The notes beneath the pieces are model-generated. The model saw only the letters and a list, made by a program, of their open reading frames with translations, did not search any database and was not told the DNA's origin. A stretch of DNA of 64,000 nt from Argopecten irradians (lineage: Eukaryota > Mollusca > Bivalvia > Pectinida > Pectinidae): the NCBI RefSeq assembly GCF_041381155.1, contig NC_091134.1, forward strand, positions 31,439,540 to 31,503,539, read 5' to 3'. Each line of letters opens with the position of its first letter. Position 1 is the first letter of the stretch. Shown in pieces: positions 36,176 through 49,607 of the stretch. A program made the position numbers and the translations under genes.

Positions 36176-37141
36176 GTGAGCATTTTCTATTTTATTGTAT
36201 CTAAAACATATACACAACTACAGATATTCTGTCCTTGTTCGACATGTATTTCCTTTTTCAGGTACCTGTTTGTTTTATGCGTAATTGATTATAACCTTCT
36301 GAACCTATGATTTATTCAAATCAAAGCTTATTATATTTGAATACTGCGTTTCGCCCATTCAACTTCTACACATGCAGATTCTGATATCTGAAATAACCAT
36401 TGCATTGTTAATAAGCTGCATATATAAATACTTGGGTTCAGAATGGTATTATATTTCTTGCCATACTTATTTTATGTGAATACATATTTTATAATCTGAA
36501 ACTGAGGTACTGTCTTAGTGTCAGGTTTTGAATATTATAATACTTATGCTTTTGTTTGTGTACACATAACATTATCTTTGGAAATTGCCTTTTGTGAATC
36601 TAAAATCCTATTTTTGGAATACTTTATGATCTTGAAACATTTTGTTAATGAGAAGTATGCACAAATAAGCATTTATTATAAACATTTATTCTGTTTATGA
36701 GTTAAAATTAACTATTTTATCACAAGACAATGATTATGTGTTGTGTAATTCAAGATATTTACAATTCTTATTTTTGTTATTTTGCTGAAGACTGAGGCAT
36801 TAACAATACCTCTCACTGCAAGTGAACTTTACCACATCTAATCCCCCCCCCCCCCCCATTTAAATATATTGATTATTCCCCTTTGTTCAAAGCTAAAGCC
36901 TTGACCTTTGAATTATTGTAAAGTCTCAAATCTAACAAGACCTTAACTTATGTTGGATTAATTTCAATGTGAATACAGTTCATTCATTTATTTTAATTCT
37001 ACAATTGTAAATGTTCAAATAATCCTTATCATGTCCTTGTCCATTATTTGTAACTAACAATTAATCTCTTTTAAGTCAATTGTCCATGTCCATCTTAATT
37101 TATAACTATGATGTTTTGTAATGATTTATATTTGGTATTAT

Positions 37142-37210
37142 GATCACTTCTCTCTGGGACAGAATAAAGACCACAGTAAACTTAATCGTCTGTCTCCTCA
37201 TATTTTACAG
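37142..37210 (+). repeat. 69-bp direct repeat, copy 2
   Basis: See the copy at 36107-36175. This copy abuts the second half of the GIY-YIG coding region. Confidence 0.85.
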
Positions 37211-37479
37211 AAACTACATAAAATTACACCGAACACACGCACAAAACGCGGTGAAAGTCCACTCAACGTCAGAATCAATAATCACCGCTGGTCTACCAAA
37301 CAGAACAAACCTGACTATCCGATATTTCAACTTGCCCATCCATAGTTGGAAAGACATGCAGGTGATTGCGATTGAGCACTGTTCCTGCTGGACACAAACC
37401 AAGCGTCGATCGAGAGAGAGATTCTGGATTACCTATCTACAGACCCGCTATCCCAAAGACATTAAAGTTGTATGATCTA

Positions 37480-38972
37480 TCACTTTCGCTCTTTTTGTCA
37501 TTATGAAAAGTGTTTACGTGTTATACATATTTTTCGCCGTCTGTCTGAGTTTAAAACTTTCTCATTTTACCACTTTTTATAAAGTTACAGCACTGGAAGT
37601 ATTTTTAATTATAAATGTAAAAAATCTTTTTAACGTGTACACGTGGAAAATAGGCTCGAAAGATGCCGAATCATTCCGAACTCTTCCGAACGTCATCGCG
37701 ACAATCTCGAAGTAACACGAGAGTTGTAAAACCAAGAGAAAATGTCAACAATTCTTCATAAACAAAATATGTGGTCGACCTCAGCAAACTGGATTTACAA
37801 AGAAATTAATTCCCGCTCATTACAATATGTGATACACACAATATTGAATTACGTCAATGCGTGTATTGGATGTTTCAAATACTCGCTCTGTGGACATACA
37901 TATACATATACCAGCACGATTTGCTCATTTTAGCCAGAAGGAAAACGTAAACAACACGTGTGCGCTTACGCTAGTTACCTTGATCACCACGTGCAGGACG
38001 TGTGGACGTCAGTCACGTGATACAATTCGGAATTCCGACAAAACCCGAAGGTACTGAACATGGCGGTGATTGAAGGCGTTTTATTCAAAACCAGGAATAT
38101 ATGATCCCTAGATTTCGGCTCTCTTACAGGCTGATATATGGTTTTGGGGAGCTTAATCATTAAGTTACATGTCCATGTTCAAATATCAAATATTAAAGCG
38201 ACATATCGTCACAATGAAAATTACCAGAAATACAACTTTAACGAACGTTAAATATACTAATTGACATCAATTGATCACTTACTCTTCAATTAATTATCCC
38301 TACTTCCATCATTTTCCCGTTCTGTTCTACGCGTTTTGATCCTTTACATATGCTGCCCAGCAAAAGGCGACTGAATTTGGGACTTTGCAAACACACCGAG
38401 GAAATAGGCGACTAAATTTGCATCCTATACCAATGAGCACTTTAAATAAATTTCGCCACACATTTGACGCCACACGTGGCACGCTTTCCAGTCATCGCTC
38501 ATATTTTAGCGTTCTGCCGAACAGCATGGATACATTTTTGTAGATCCGGCCTTCGGCTGCCACTTGCCAAAGGGTAAATTGCTCTCCATTGTGCTATATA
38601 GTTTAATATTTGTCTACTTTGTCCCGCATTACTGTTCGTATCCTATTATGTAATCGTGTTCGTTTTGTATGTCTTGATAAAGGGGCAGATCGCCTCGAAA
38701 ATTTGGCAATTTTGTTTTGTCCACACGGTTGGAATTACTTCCTTGTCCCATATAATATACTATATACAATGTATATTGACAGAACGTCAAACTCATGTCG
38801 TTTAATTTAACGGACTAAAGAGAGGTTTTTGCATTACCGTAGAATATTATGGAACCAGATTATTAATTATTAATGGAACCAGATACTCTTCAAATCTACA
38901 CTGACCATGCATGGTGACTGATCAGCGGATGGTGATGAAGTTGCAGGTTCACTGTATGTACTATTCATCATT
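37480..38972. other. stretch without a supported gene
   Basis: It contains two CACGTG motifs (near 37987 and 38013), a 'gataaaggggcagatcgcct' segment near 38678, and the inverted copy (38755-38797) of the 34507 repeat. Open frames of 60-70 codons show no domain. The part up to 38800 may be the 3' flank of the Penelope-like element. Confidence 0.4.
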
Positions 38973-40650
38973 GTTCACTTGAGGTGACCTATTCTAATCG
39001 CCTTTTGTCCGTCGTTGTCCGTCGTCCGACGATAAACAATTTACATTCTAGACTTCTTCTCCTAAACGGCTGAAGCAATTTCAATGAAATTCTGGAAAAA
39101 AAAAACTTTCTAAGGCATAAGGCCAATCAAAATTGTGAATTATATGGTCCCCACCCCCCAGGGGACTGTGGGAGGGGCCAAAAAGGGTAAAATTGACTAA
39201 AATTTCAAAAATCTTCTCCACTCACAGATGTGGTAGAATCAAATACTCTTCATAGATAGAAAGGTCTTAAGGTCCTATACAAAAATTGTGAATTATATGA
39301 CCATGGGGTCTCGGGTTTTCCCCTGGGGATGGGGTTAAGATTGCTATAGTTTATATAGGGAAAACACATTTTTGAGCATTATTTATTATTTGTAATAGAA
39401 AATTAGTCAAACGTTGTCAGAATTATCCCTATGAAATGGCCAATTATATTTACAAATTTTCCATGACTGAGGGGCCTTAGGGGCGGGGCCAAAAGGGGTC
39501 AAATTAGCTAATACTTCAAAAATCTTCTTCTGAAATTCTGGAACTGGTAGAATCAAATACGCTTCATTGATGGAAAGTTCATAAGGTCCTTTACAAAAAA
39601 TGTGAATTATAGGACCCTGGGGTATCATGTTTCCTCCTGGGGAGGGGGTCAAGTTTACTATAGTTTATATATGAAAAACACATTCATGAACATTATTTGC
39701 TTAGTTTTCATAGGAAATTAGTCAATTTGGGTTAGAATTATTGACCTGAAATAGTATTTTAATATGATATCCATATTGGTCCTGGCCGACGCCCACGGGC
39801 CAGAGGGACGGGGCCAAAAGGGGGTCAAAATGGCTAAAATTTCAAAAATCTTCTTCTGAACTCACAGATTTGATGGAACCATATACTCTTCATAGAATGA
39901 AAGGTTTTAAGGCTCCTTACAAGAATTGCGAATTTCACGGCCCTAAGGTCTCAGGTTTCCCCCTGGGGAAGGGGTTAAGTTTGCTACAGTTTATATAGGG
40001 AAAACACATTTTTGAGCACTATTTGGTCATTTGTAATAAGAAATTAGTCAAATGTTGTCAGAATTATCCCTATGAAATGGCCATTGAATCCTATTAACAA
40101 AATTTCAATGACTGACCCCCAGGGGCCTTAGGGGTGGGGCCAAAAGGGGTCAAATAGGCTAAAACTTCAAAATTCTTCTGAAATTCTGGAACTGGCAGAA
40201 TCAAATACTCTTCATAGAATAAAAGGTATTAAGGTCAATAACAAAACTTGTGAATTATATGACTCTAGGGTCTCAAGTTTCTCCCTGGGGAGAGGGTCAA
40301 GTTTACTATAGTTTATATAGGAAAAACACATTTATGAACATTATTTGCTTAAGTATTTTTTATAGGAAATTAGTCAAACTTGGTTAGAATTATTGAGCTG
40401 AAATAGTATTTTAACACCATATCCATATTGGTCCTGGCCGACGCCAACGGGCCAGAGGGGCTGGGCCAAAAGGGGGTCAATGGAACCATATACTCTTCAT
40501 AGAATGAAAGGTTTTAAGGTCAATAACTAAAAGGGGGTCAAAATGGCTAAAATTTCAAAAATCTTCTTCTGAACTCAGATTTGATTGAACCAGATACTCT
40601 TCATAGATTAAAAAGTCAAATTTATAAAATTACTGACTGACTTCAAGGGC
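38973..40650 (+). repeat. Helentron-like element with ~325-bp core repeats
   Basis: The head 'cacttgaggtgacctattct' followed by 'gtccgtcgttgtccgtcgtc' resembles other heads here. Four to five units of 310-330 bp follow; a 'agtttatata' landmark recurs near 39350, 39661, 39990 and 40315. Units 1 and 3 share 'gaaaacacatttttgagc', units 2 and 4 share 'atgaacattatttgctta', so the array is built of two alternating types. The right end ('caagggcctgatgggc') is weak. Confidence 0.65.
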
Positions 40651-43261
40651 CTGATGGGCAAATATATAAATCACTCTCGCTTGTCTCCCGAACTTAAGTC
40701 ATACATATTAATACATATGCATGTCTTATTTTGTATATACATTATACTTACTCACAGAATCACTGGTGAACTAGGTTCAATATGTATTTTTAAACACTGA
40801 GCAGGATACCTTTATACACGTATGATATATTTTAAAGAGAAATGTACAATAGATGGTAACAGATATTCTTTTATAAGTTCCACAAAGCTTTACAATCAAT
40901 TATAAATGCATATGTACTTTTAATACTGTCTAGTGTCACTGTACAAAAATTGATAATGAAAGCAAATGATACCTTTAAAGGGGAAACAATTCAAAACGTT
41001 TTTATGAATATTTTTTATCCCATTTCTCAGTGATGAAAAGAAAAATACACCATTTATAAATACATGTTTTATGCATATTTATACTGTACATTATATGTGC
41101 TCTGAAGAAGATAAATTGAACAGGCAGTTATTACTAAAGTGGTAGGTATTCAATTGATGCATTTCTTTATCAACAATCTGATAGCAAAAAATATAAAAAT
41201 AAGAAAACTCTTAATAAGTTTGATTTCTTTATTTATAAGGATAATCACAAACACCATAAAGTGTTTTAGGGTTTTCAACAAACTATTTCTCGGTTTTACA
41301 ATCTTAATAACTTCCAATATTTTAAAGTACTGTATGTGTATAATATATATATATCCTTGCTATGCAAGATATTGTAAAGTTCATAGAATACTCAATTTTA
41401 CATATATAAATATTGGAAACATTGACTTCAAAGATAAGTAAATTCAGACTTCACTCTGTAATTTACAGATATTTCCTTGTATGTTACAAAGATATACAAA
41501 TACATGGTAGCCAAGTGTGCAATTGTAATACCATACAAAACCTGTATGGTACCAGTTATATCAAATACTGTATTTGACCCAATAAGCGCCCAGGGCGCTT
41601 GAAAAATTGAAATAAAATGAAAAGGTGCTAATAAGACGAAATTATTGCAAATCTAAACAGTTGAGTGTAGTTTTGGTCTTTATTTATGCCTGGACAATTG
41701 AAATTGAGGGGGATGGGCGCTTATAGGGACATGGGCCCTTATTGGGTCGAATATGGTATGTACATTTGGTATTGGTAATTACACTGACTTATCTGTATCA
41801 CTAGAATGGGGTAAAACTATCAGCGGTCACCAACAAAATCATTATTCATGGTAAAGGACTAGTTAGGAAGGTTATATCAGACATTAAAAAGAAATTATCC
41901 AAACATAGTGAAATATTCAATCAGTTCATCATACATTTGTTAAAACTATGGCAATATTGATTTAGACTCATGATTTATTAATAATGATTATCAGTTTACT
42001 GATTTTTTACCAGACAAAATTAGTTTTGTTATAACATTAACCTTTAGCAAACACTAGTAAGTAGGGCAAATTTAAGATGACTGATTTTATTGATTTTGTC
42101 TACAGAAAAATAACTTGATTGTAATAATTTATATGCAGCATCCAACTTTAATAATATTTATAAAATGGATTATCCTTTTTAACTTAACTGACAAATTGGA
42201 TTTGAAAACATGAAAACTGATTAGATTATAGGTGTAAAAATAAAATCATTTTTAAAACATAAAACCCTCATTTTTATTTAAACATAAATATTTGTGTATA
42301 ATTATTTTCTGTAAATAAAACTGTATGGAAAATCTGTACACATGATTAGCATTAAAACATAAAGATATACATTATGTATATGAATAAATGTTATAGAAAA
42401 TTATTAAGATATGAACAATTAAAAAAGAACAATGAGAGAGACAAAAGTTCTGAAACAATACTCGCTACATAACTAGGCAAATACTGGTAACAATATGAGT
42501 AGTCTCCCTTTCATGTAAAACAAGTAGAAAAATAAGTTAACAATTGAAATCAATTTATGGAAAACAGCAAAAGTAGAAATGAAATGTTCACTTGCAGGCA
42601 ATGAAGGACAAGTTTCAACCAACTCCCGAACAAGAAAACAAGAGGTAAAGATACAAAAGACATCACAATCAAATACTGGATTTAAACAAATATGGAAACA
42701 ATTGTATATGGTATATCTCACTGTAAAAATCGCATTGAGCTTTTCAATAAATTCTGACTTCCAACGTTATCTTTGATAATGTCTATGCTTTAAATTCCTA
42801 AGTGTACTCCAAGAAAGAGTCCTAGTGCATCATTTCCCACCTGAAAATCTTCCTACTCCAATAATTTGGCGAAAGTGAAAAAGGAAAATTATCAAATGTG
42901 AAGCAATTGTTTAACATTCTTTCTCGGACCAAAAGGACATATCATAGAATTTGTATAACAATATTTCAGTGGTGAAATCGAAACAAGCAGTGATTCAACA
43001 AAGATGAAAGTTTTCACCAAACTGGATAGCTGAGAAGAGATTCTTTACTGAATCATCAAATTGACACTCCTGTTCTGATCAAAGGTAATAGCACTGCCTG
43101 AACTGTTGAATGTGTAACAGTTTACATTTGCAAAACAGTTAAGTATTAAATCTGTTTATCAAAGTTTCTGATCAGAATATTTCAATACTCATTCCTGTAA
43201 ATGGTCAATATCAGTGCAAATTTGGTGCTTTTCTATTTTTCTTCTTCACATTTTGAACATT
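40651..43261. other. AT-rich intergenic stretch
   Basis: Apart from the MITE at 41566-41758 no feature is supported. Part of it near 43261 should be the 3' UTR of the saxo4-type gene, but no clear polyadenylation signal could be chosen. Confidence 0.4.
41566..41758. mobile_element. 193-bp MITE, TACTGTATTTGACC family
   Basis: Termini 'tactgtatttgacccaataa' with 'gcgccc', and 'gggcccttattgggtcgaat' with 'atggta', are inverted. The element begins and ends at TA, as in Tc1/mariner-type insertions. A second copy lies at 47856-48123. Confidence 0.7.
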
Positions 43262-46200
43262 TCATGCAGATGCCTGTAGCTGGTACGATTTAGCATCGTG
43301 GAGATGGTCATCATAGAATACGTCTCTGGCCTTGATGCTCCTGCAAAAATCAAAGACAAGATGGAGATGTAGGAGTTTTACACTAGAACACAGGAGACTC
43401 TTTGTGGCAAATTAGAAATTATGTTTTCACTTTGTTCCTAGATCTAAATGATTATACAGAAATGGTCATCTTAAAAATATTCTTGCTTTTGGGTGTTCAT
43501 TTTTTTTTTTTTTATTATCATTAAAGATGCTCCACCGCTGACAAATGGTATTTTTTCACTATCAAAAACAGGAGGAGACGATTTAGTATTTTTCTTCATT
43601 TACAAAAGTTACTTACTTAACACCATTACCACCGTTATAAAGTTTGAGCTTCTAATTTAAATTAAAGTTAAGAATATGAAAAATAATTAATTGCATCCCG
43701 AATAAATTCCGTTGCACTATATCATATATGGAATTAAGTACTGATTGCACATGCACCAAAGGCGAAAGAAATTATTTTATGTTATTTTGTGTTTTAATTA
43801 GGCATATATATACACGATTAAAGGGCCACTACCTTTCCGAAAGGGCTTTTAATTTTTAAAATAGGATTGTAAAACGAGATCAATAATTTTGTAGAGTCGC
43901 AGAAGTTATTAACTATACGTTTACTAGCACACTTATCATCACCTTCAGAACTGTTTAATTAGAATAAATGAAATGTTAATTTTCATAACGCGGGTCGTCT
44001 TATGTTTCCCGCCGTCGTCCTAAATGCTGCACGGTAGTTGACTATCACTGCGCCAGACGGCAAAACAGCGAAATGAATCTCCACTGATATCGTATAATAG
44101 ACAGGAAATATTGCATATGTTTGGTGTTGTAACCTCATCTTAAGCCATCGATATATATTTTCTTTTGTTAATTATGTTTTTAAGAAACATTTAAATTTTG
44201 CTCCGGAAAGGTAGTGGGCCTTTAAACACCAATTATTGTCCAATGAAGAATATCATTTATGCTCTGTCGGCGGTGGAGCATCTTTAAACTACTGAAGGAA
44301 TAAACTAACTATCGTTATATGAAAGATTAATTATTAAAATGGCTTGGTGTGCACCACAATCATTTGTTATACTGGAATGTTAACGTAGAGTATTAGAGTG
44401 TAATCAAAGATCTCATCTCAATCAGATCGGGGTGTGGCACAACTTTCTGCCACAACCCATAATATGAGAACATATACCTGGCGACATATGGCTCAAGCCT
44501 CCTTAAAGTAGCAGTGGTGTCCAGGTCGTTTCCATAGGAATGTACAGCCGTACTCTTGGTAAATCCATCTGGTTTCTGCTGCTGCAGCCCCCCTCTGGTG
44601 TGACCAGCACGATCAATACCTTGTGGGTTAGGGTCAGGGCCAAATCTACACAAAAAATGTATTTGTCATTCAAAATGCTCAAAGGAATGTTAATTACAGT
44701 CTGAAATCCTTTTTAGTTTTTCGAACACTGATGATGTTCCACAAATAGTTCATATACATGCACATTTATAAACATATGACATACCAGCAATATCAGGTCA
44801 CCCTTTTATGGTTTAAGAGTTATGGACTATTGATACCAGCACATTTTTAAATTTTACCAACAAATAAGGGTTTTTTTTATCTCTGACTAAGGCTAAATGT
44901 CTTTGTAACATCTTGTACACTGTACATGAACCTGATATGCCTCTTCAACATGCATTTCTTGTTTCAAGATCAATCATTATGGTGGTAAGGGGGAGGGGGG
45001 GAGCCTACAATTTGTCCAATACTGACCTTGTTAGATAGTGGGTGATGAACCTGCGAGGCTCGTCACCAGTGGCTACGAATCGGTCATTGTTTTCACTGTA
45101 GCCAGACAGTTGCTGTTTGCCAGTACTGGTATGGTCCAAGCGGTCAGACTCTGTCTTATCAGGCCTCTGTTGTCCCTGGAATGTCTTCATGGTGATGCTG
45201 CAATGTCCAAAAGAAGAACAGATACACATATGTATACAGGTGTCCTACACAAAGAGGTGACCCTTATAGCAGGTCTGACTGTACATGTACCAGGTATAAT
45301 CAAGTTTAGTTTGATTGGCAGTTGCAATTAATTAGTATTTTCTAGTACTTTGTACAATCTGATTAAAATTACACGCTATTCCCCATAAACTGTACAATTC
45401 TATGAGCACCCAGCGAACGGCCTACAAGAGACTGGAGCGACATCGGTCTGATTTTGATAACAGGTCGGTCTAATTTGGCAACAATGTATATTATTTTTTC
45501 CAATTTTTTGAAGGGTTATGGTGCCTCTGAAAAATAGAATTCCCTTCCTTTTTATAAAAGTTTCAATTAAAATGATCCTGACAGACATACCTTGAGTAGT
45601 TGTTTGGGTTTTGCATATTGAGATACTCTGTGGGATCGGCCTTTTTGGTTCTGTCAAGTCGCAGATCAGGAATATTTCCAGCTTTATCATATGCCTTAAA
45701 CGAATACAACAAATAGGAAATGATATAGATATACGTAATAATAGTGAATGTGGAAATGCAAACAGAATGTCTATATTTTGTAAAGATTCTTGTTTCATAA
45801 CCAATGAAACATTTACTGTTAACCAACTTATTTTCCAGGCCTCTTGATTACATGGGTTTTTTTATGTCTAGAGACCTTTGGGATTTAATTTCTTTATTTT
45901 GAGCCATTTGATTCTGCTTTATCTGTGATCATCTTGAATATATCAATTGAAACTTATGGACACCCGAAAATAGGATTGTTTACAGTGTTTTACTCCGACA
46001 AGAGGTACTAGAGTGTTTTAGCCTATCAAACTTGATTAATACAATTAAAACTTTGGGAATTTTGTGGAGATCTCTGCTTATAAATCTAATATTTAGAAAT
46101 CTATGATGAGACCTGACTTAAGGATTTTAAGTTGAGTATACTCACATCACCCATAACCCTCTGTACATATAGGGGCTTAGCCTTCTCTCGTGTGAATCCG

Positions 46201-49200
46201 GTGCCACGTTCTGATCCAACAGCTAGTTTAGGCAAAACCTCATCTCCCTGAAAAAATGGTCACAGAATCCTTTGTAAAAAATGAGAAGATTAGAAATTTT
46301 AGCTCAGATATGGTTAAAATCATGGGTGTGGTGCTTAATATAGAGAACTTCAAAAAATGATTCTGCGTTCATTTACTTAGGTTATGCTCCACAATCCAAG
46401 ATATTTGAGCAAGACAGAACTTCAGTGGTATAAATCATATGATTGTTTTAATTATCACTATGCATTCAACTGAAATCATGATATTGACACAGGCAGAACA
46501 TATATGGTAACAAAATAATAATAAATTATATACATATATTTACACGTTGATGGCGGCGGTATATGCTATACTCACATGTGGGTATTCTGACCGAAGGAAG
46601 TGTGTCTTCATTATACTGTGGCCTGTTGGGCGGACAGTATCCCAGCCCTGTTTAGACAGATTGAAAAAAAAAAAGTTCAAAACATAAAAATATGATAAAT
46701 GATTGTATTAGTTTTCATAACTGCCAGTAAATTATAAACAGAATAAACTGATCATTATAGAAATATGGTTGTCTGGTAAATATAAAAATATATCTCCAAG
46801 AAAAACAAAACTATCAATTCCTCCATAGAGTTTACATGAGAAGTAGACCATACAAATTGATTTCTACTCACAGGATTATCATTCTGGTGAGCTGACCCTG
46901 GGATAAAGGTGATTGGCTCCACATTGTAAGCATGTGTAAATCCAGACTCCTCCTTTGGACCAGTGGTTTTAGTGGAAACGTCCACTACAAACATAAAACA
47001 CATGTTAGATTTCTGCTTTGATGATTATTGTTTAGTTGTCTGCCCTTGAAAGTATATATATATGTATAGATAATTGATTGTTACATCGTACATTGTAAAT
47101 AAATCTGTCATAATCTCCAGAGAATTGTAAGTATATGTGCATGCAATGTCATATAATTACCAGGCATAATGCTATTTTTGAACACTATGTAATGATGTAA
47201 CAATAAATTCCTATATCAAGGAGTAGATAACTCTGTCAAAAATATTCAAAAACAGAATAATGTGATGAAGGTCAGAATAAAAGTTACTCACTTCTGTCAG
47301 GCTGGTCTCCCACAAATCTCTGTTTGGTTTCTGACAGCATGTACTTGGGACCCTAAAAAATTTATTTAAATTTTGAATATAAAATCAAATAAACATTACA
47401 ATTTCTGTACTGTTTGATTGTATTTATCCAATAGACAATGAAATAAAAAATAAACACACATAAGGTAAATTCCTACTTCACTGGCTTAGTCTCCAAAGAT
47501 CAACATTTCACATATCAATACCAGTAAATGAATTAATATAATTTATAGATTATAAATTTGCTACAAAATTTTACTCAGCTTTCAAATGATGTATATGATA
47601 TAAATATAAAAGAAAACCTACATAGCCACAGTTTTCCAGTTCCACTGGGTCCTTGGATTTTAGTTTGTGAAGCAGTGGTACAGCCTTGGGCAGGATATTT
47701 GTAGGACCAGTGGCCGCTCGTGTATCTATGAACACTCCATTCACCTTTAAATATAGAAATACAATGATAAGTAAACAATAATAAGTAAACAAATAAATAA
47801 ATAAATAACTCTGTGATGAACAAATACATAAATTTATGTAAAATAGATAAATATATACTGTATTCGACCTAATAAGCACCCTGGGCGCTTAAAACATTGT
47901 GCAAATAAGGGGGCGCTAAGTAGAAACTAATTTGGACTAGCCTTTCATAAAATGATTCTACAAAGTAAGCTATAAATCAATTTGCAAATAAAAATCAGTA
48001 AGGAAACCAACACAGTTTGCATATTTTCAGTCTTCATTTATTTCAAAGTAAGTGAAATAGAAGTCCAAAAAAGATGAAGAGGTGCTTATAGTGATGGATG
48101 TGCTTATTTGGTCGAATACTGTATTAATAAAATATGGCGATTAAATTTAACATTATAATTTTACATAAGGGTTCCATTTTCCATTTTTTTGTCAAGAAAT
48201 ATTTTACCAATAAAATCTCTTACTGAAGGGGAATGTTTATACATTTGTTCTGTTACCTCTTTCTCAATTGGTGTTGTGACTGGTTTTTGCCGTACAAAGC
48301 CTGATCCAACTTGATGAACATTTGCAGGAAGAGCCTCTCTACCACTGTTTTCTTGGTATGGTTGAAAGTGCAGTTCTGTCAGACTATGGTAATTTTTTGA
48401 ACAAATATTGCTGTCAAACAAAAAACAAACAATTACCAGTATTTATTAGTGTGGTTGTATAGACAAGTAGTGCCCAAAAATATATTCATAACAAATCTCC
48501 ATATGTTCATGTAAAATTTGGTTTCCATGAAAGTTGACGACTTGAATTATTGCAGCATTTATTGCCCATCTCCGATAACTTAAAATCTAGCTTCTGTTTA
48601 GTAATATTTCTGTTTGTCCATTGAACTTTGACACATCATTTTGTTGTACATAAATATGAAAGATGTGTTGTACCAGGTAAATAGGTTACTTACCTAAGTA
48701 CAGGATTATCTACATCATCCAATTTTTTACTGTAGTACACTGCAGGTCTGAAGTTTGAGAGGTAACCTGTGCCCGTGTGACGGCCCGGCCGGGGTTTGAA
48801 AGCTTCCCAGTATCTACCATATGTAGTGGAATTGGTTGTGTTGTAGAATTTCATCATATTAATATCCGAGCCATGACTTTCCTTCATGTGAAGGGTTCGA
48901 GGACCTTTAGGCAGAGGCCCCATATTGAGATATGGTTCTCCTGCACAACCTACAAGATGAAAAAATATAAATGTTGATTAAATACTATGCATACTATTTG
49001 TATTCCCCTTAGGATTTGATATAAATGTACCTGAAGAAAATATATGCAGTCACACAGATGTAAGCAGTATTGTGAAAATGACTTCAAGATATGGATAATG
49101 TAAATGGCACACAGCACTTGTACTAAGTCTACAAATGACAAGATCAGTGACACAATTATCATAATACATATATTGCAGACAGATCATCTTAAAAATTATG

Positions 49201-49607
49201 TTAGCAACTTACTAAAATGAAAAACCAAACTCATAGACATTCAGACATGCAATCAGTAGCAATGTATGTAAATGTATTGTGAATATACAGACTATTATGA
49301 CAATTTATTATGGTTGATTACAAGAGTATGTGGTGGAGCTCTTTAGACAACCTAAGACTTTCCTTGTAATCTGAAATATACCATGGAAAAATAGTGGGAA
49401 GGAGCTGGACTAATATTTGCATTAGATGACACATGCATGCACTGGCAGTACAGTTTTGCAGTGAAATAATGGCCATGCTCATCCTATCCTAAAAGTTAAG
49501 TTCTCGCTTTAAAATTCTGACTTGGTGACCAATGAAACACATTTTTTTTAAGTCAACAAACCTGAATCGAAGTGATAGTAGTGACCTACATTTGTAAATT
49601 GAAGCAT
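43262..49607 (-). CDS. saxo4: SAXO4 / PPP1R32-type ciliary microtubule protein
   Basis: Twelve coding exons on the minus strand: 49607-49562, 48949-48694, 48410-48257, 47744-47622, 47352-47292, 46984-46872, 46647-46576, 46247-46146, 45694-45591, 45197-45027, 44645-44478, 43340-43262. All have GT/AG borders and phases that close; total 482 codons plus TGA. The product starts MLQFTNVGHYYHFDSG. Recognition rests on MKFYNTTNSTTYGRYWEAFK, RHTGTGYLSNFRPAV (~73-86), GSGFVRQKP (~136-144), PLLHKLKSKDPVELENCGY, EESGFTHAYN (~225-234), GTGFTREKAKP (~290-300), GIDRAGHTRGGLQQQKPDGF and LRRLEPYVARSIKARD, all as in vertebrate SAXO4/PPP1R32. The recurring GTGF/SGFT motif is a feature of the protein. The vertebrate protein is linked to cilia, axonemal microtubules and protein phosphatase 1; the same role here is inferred. 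It is slightly longer than the vertebrate form (about 425 residues, from memory). The start is the only in-phase ATG before exon 2; a non-coding 5' exon is possible. Confidence 0.9.
43822..44221. mobile_element. 400-bp MITE with TTAA target sites
   Basis: Termini AGGGCCACTACCTTTCCG and CGGAAAGGTAGTGGGCCT are perfect mirrors over at least 11 bases, flanked by TTAA on both sides (43818-43821, 44222-44225). That is the signature of piggyBac/Kolobok-type insertion. It lies in the last intron of the saxo4-type gene. Relatives: 52011-52385 and a worn copy at 24425-24672. Confidence 0.8.
47856..48123. mobile_element. 268-bp MITE, TACTGTATTYGACC family
   Basis: 'tactgtattcgacctaataa' on the left and 'ttatttggtcgaatactgta' on the right are inverted repeats bounded by TA. 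It lies in the third intron of the saxo4-type gene and is related to 41566-41758. Confidence 0.75.

Larger units (their letters stand above)
34985..37475 (+). mobile_element. Penelope-like retroelement, C-terminal part with GIY-YIG endonuclease
   Basis: Text from 35005 (QEIDKVRALNRVN..., FHPNLPHLPSILRNHWKIIE) and, in a second frame from 35214, AYRRPKNVKDLVVSSKIN, then a cysteine motif CNNKRCMMCPYTG and VIYLLSCRKCTMQYVGETGG, is the linker, zinc-binding and first half of the GIY-YIG nuclease of Penelope-like elements. The rest of the nuclease resumes about 1.7 kb later (37247-37475): PLNVRINNHRWSTKQNK, then HSWKDMQVIAIEHC, RERFWITYLQTRYP. The reverse transcriptase is absent, so this is a 5'-truncated copy whose nuclease is split by 35,550-37,240. 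The splitting sequence is AT-rich, with no recognised gene. Confidence 0.75.

Noticed and set aside
37960-38060. Promoter with CACGTG boxes
   Set aside because: Two short motifs near a 'catggcggtg' segment; no downstream coding exon was found to support a start.
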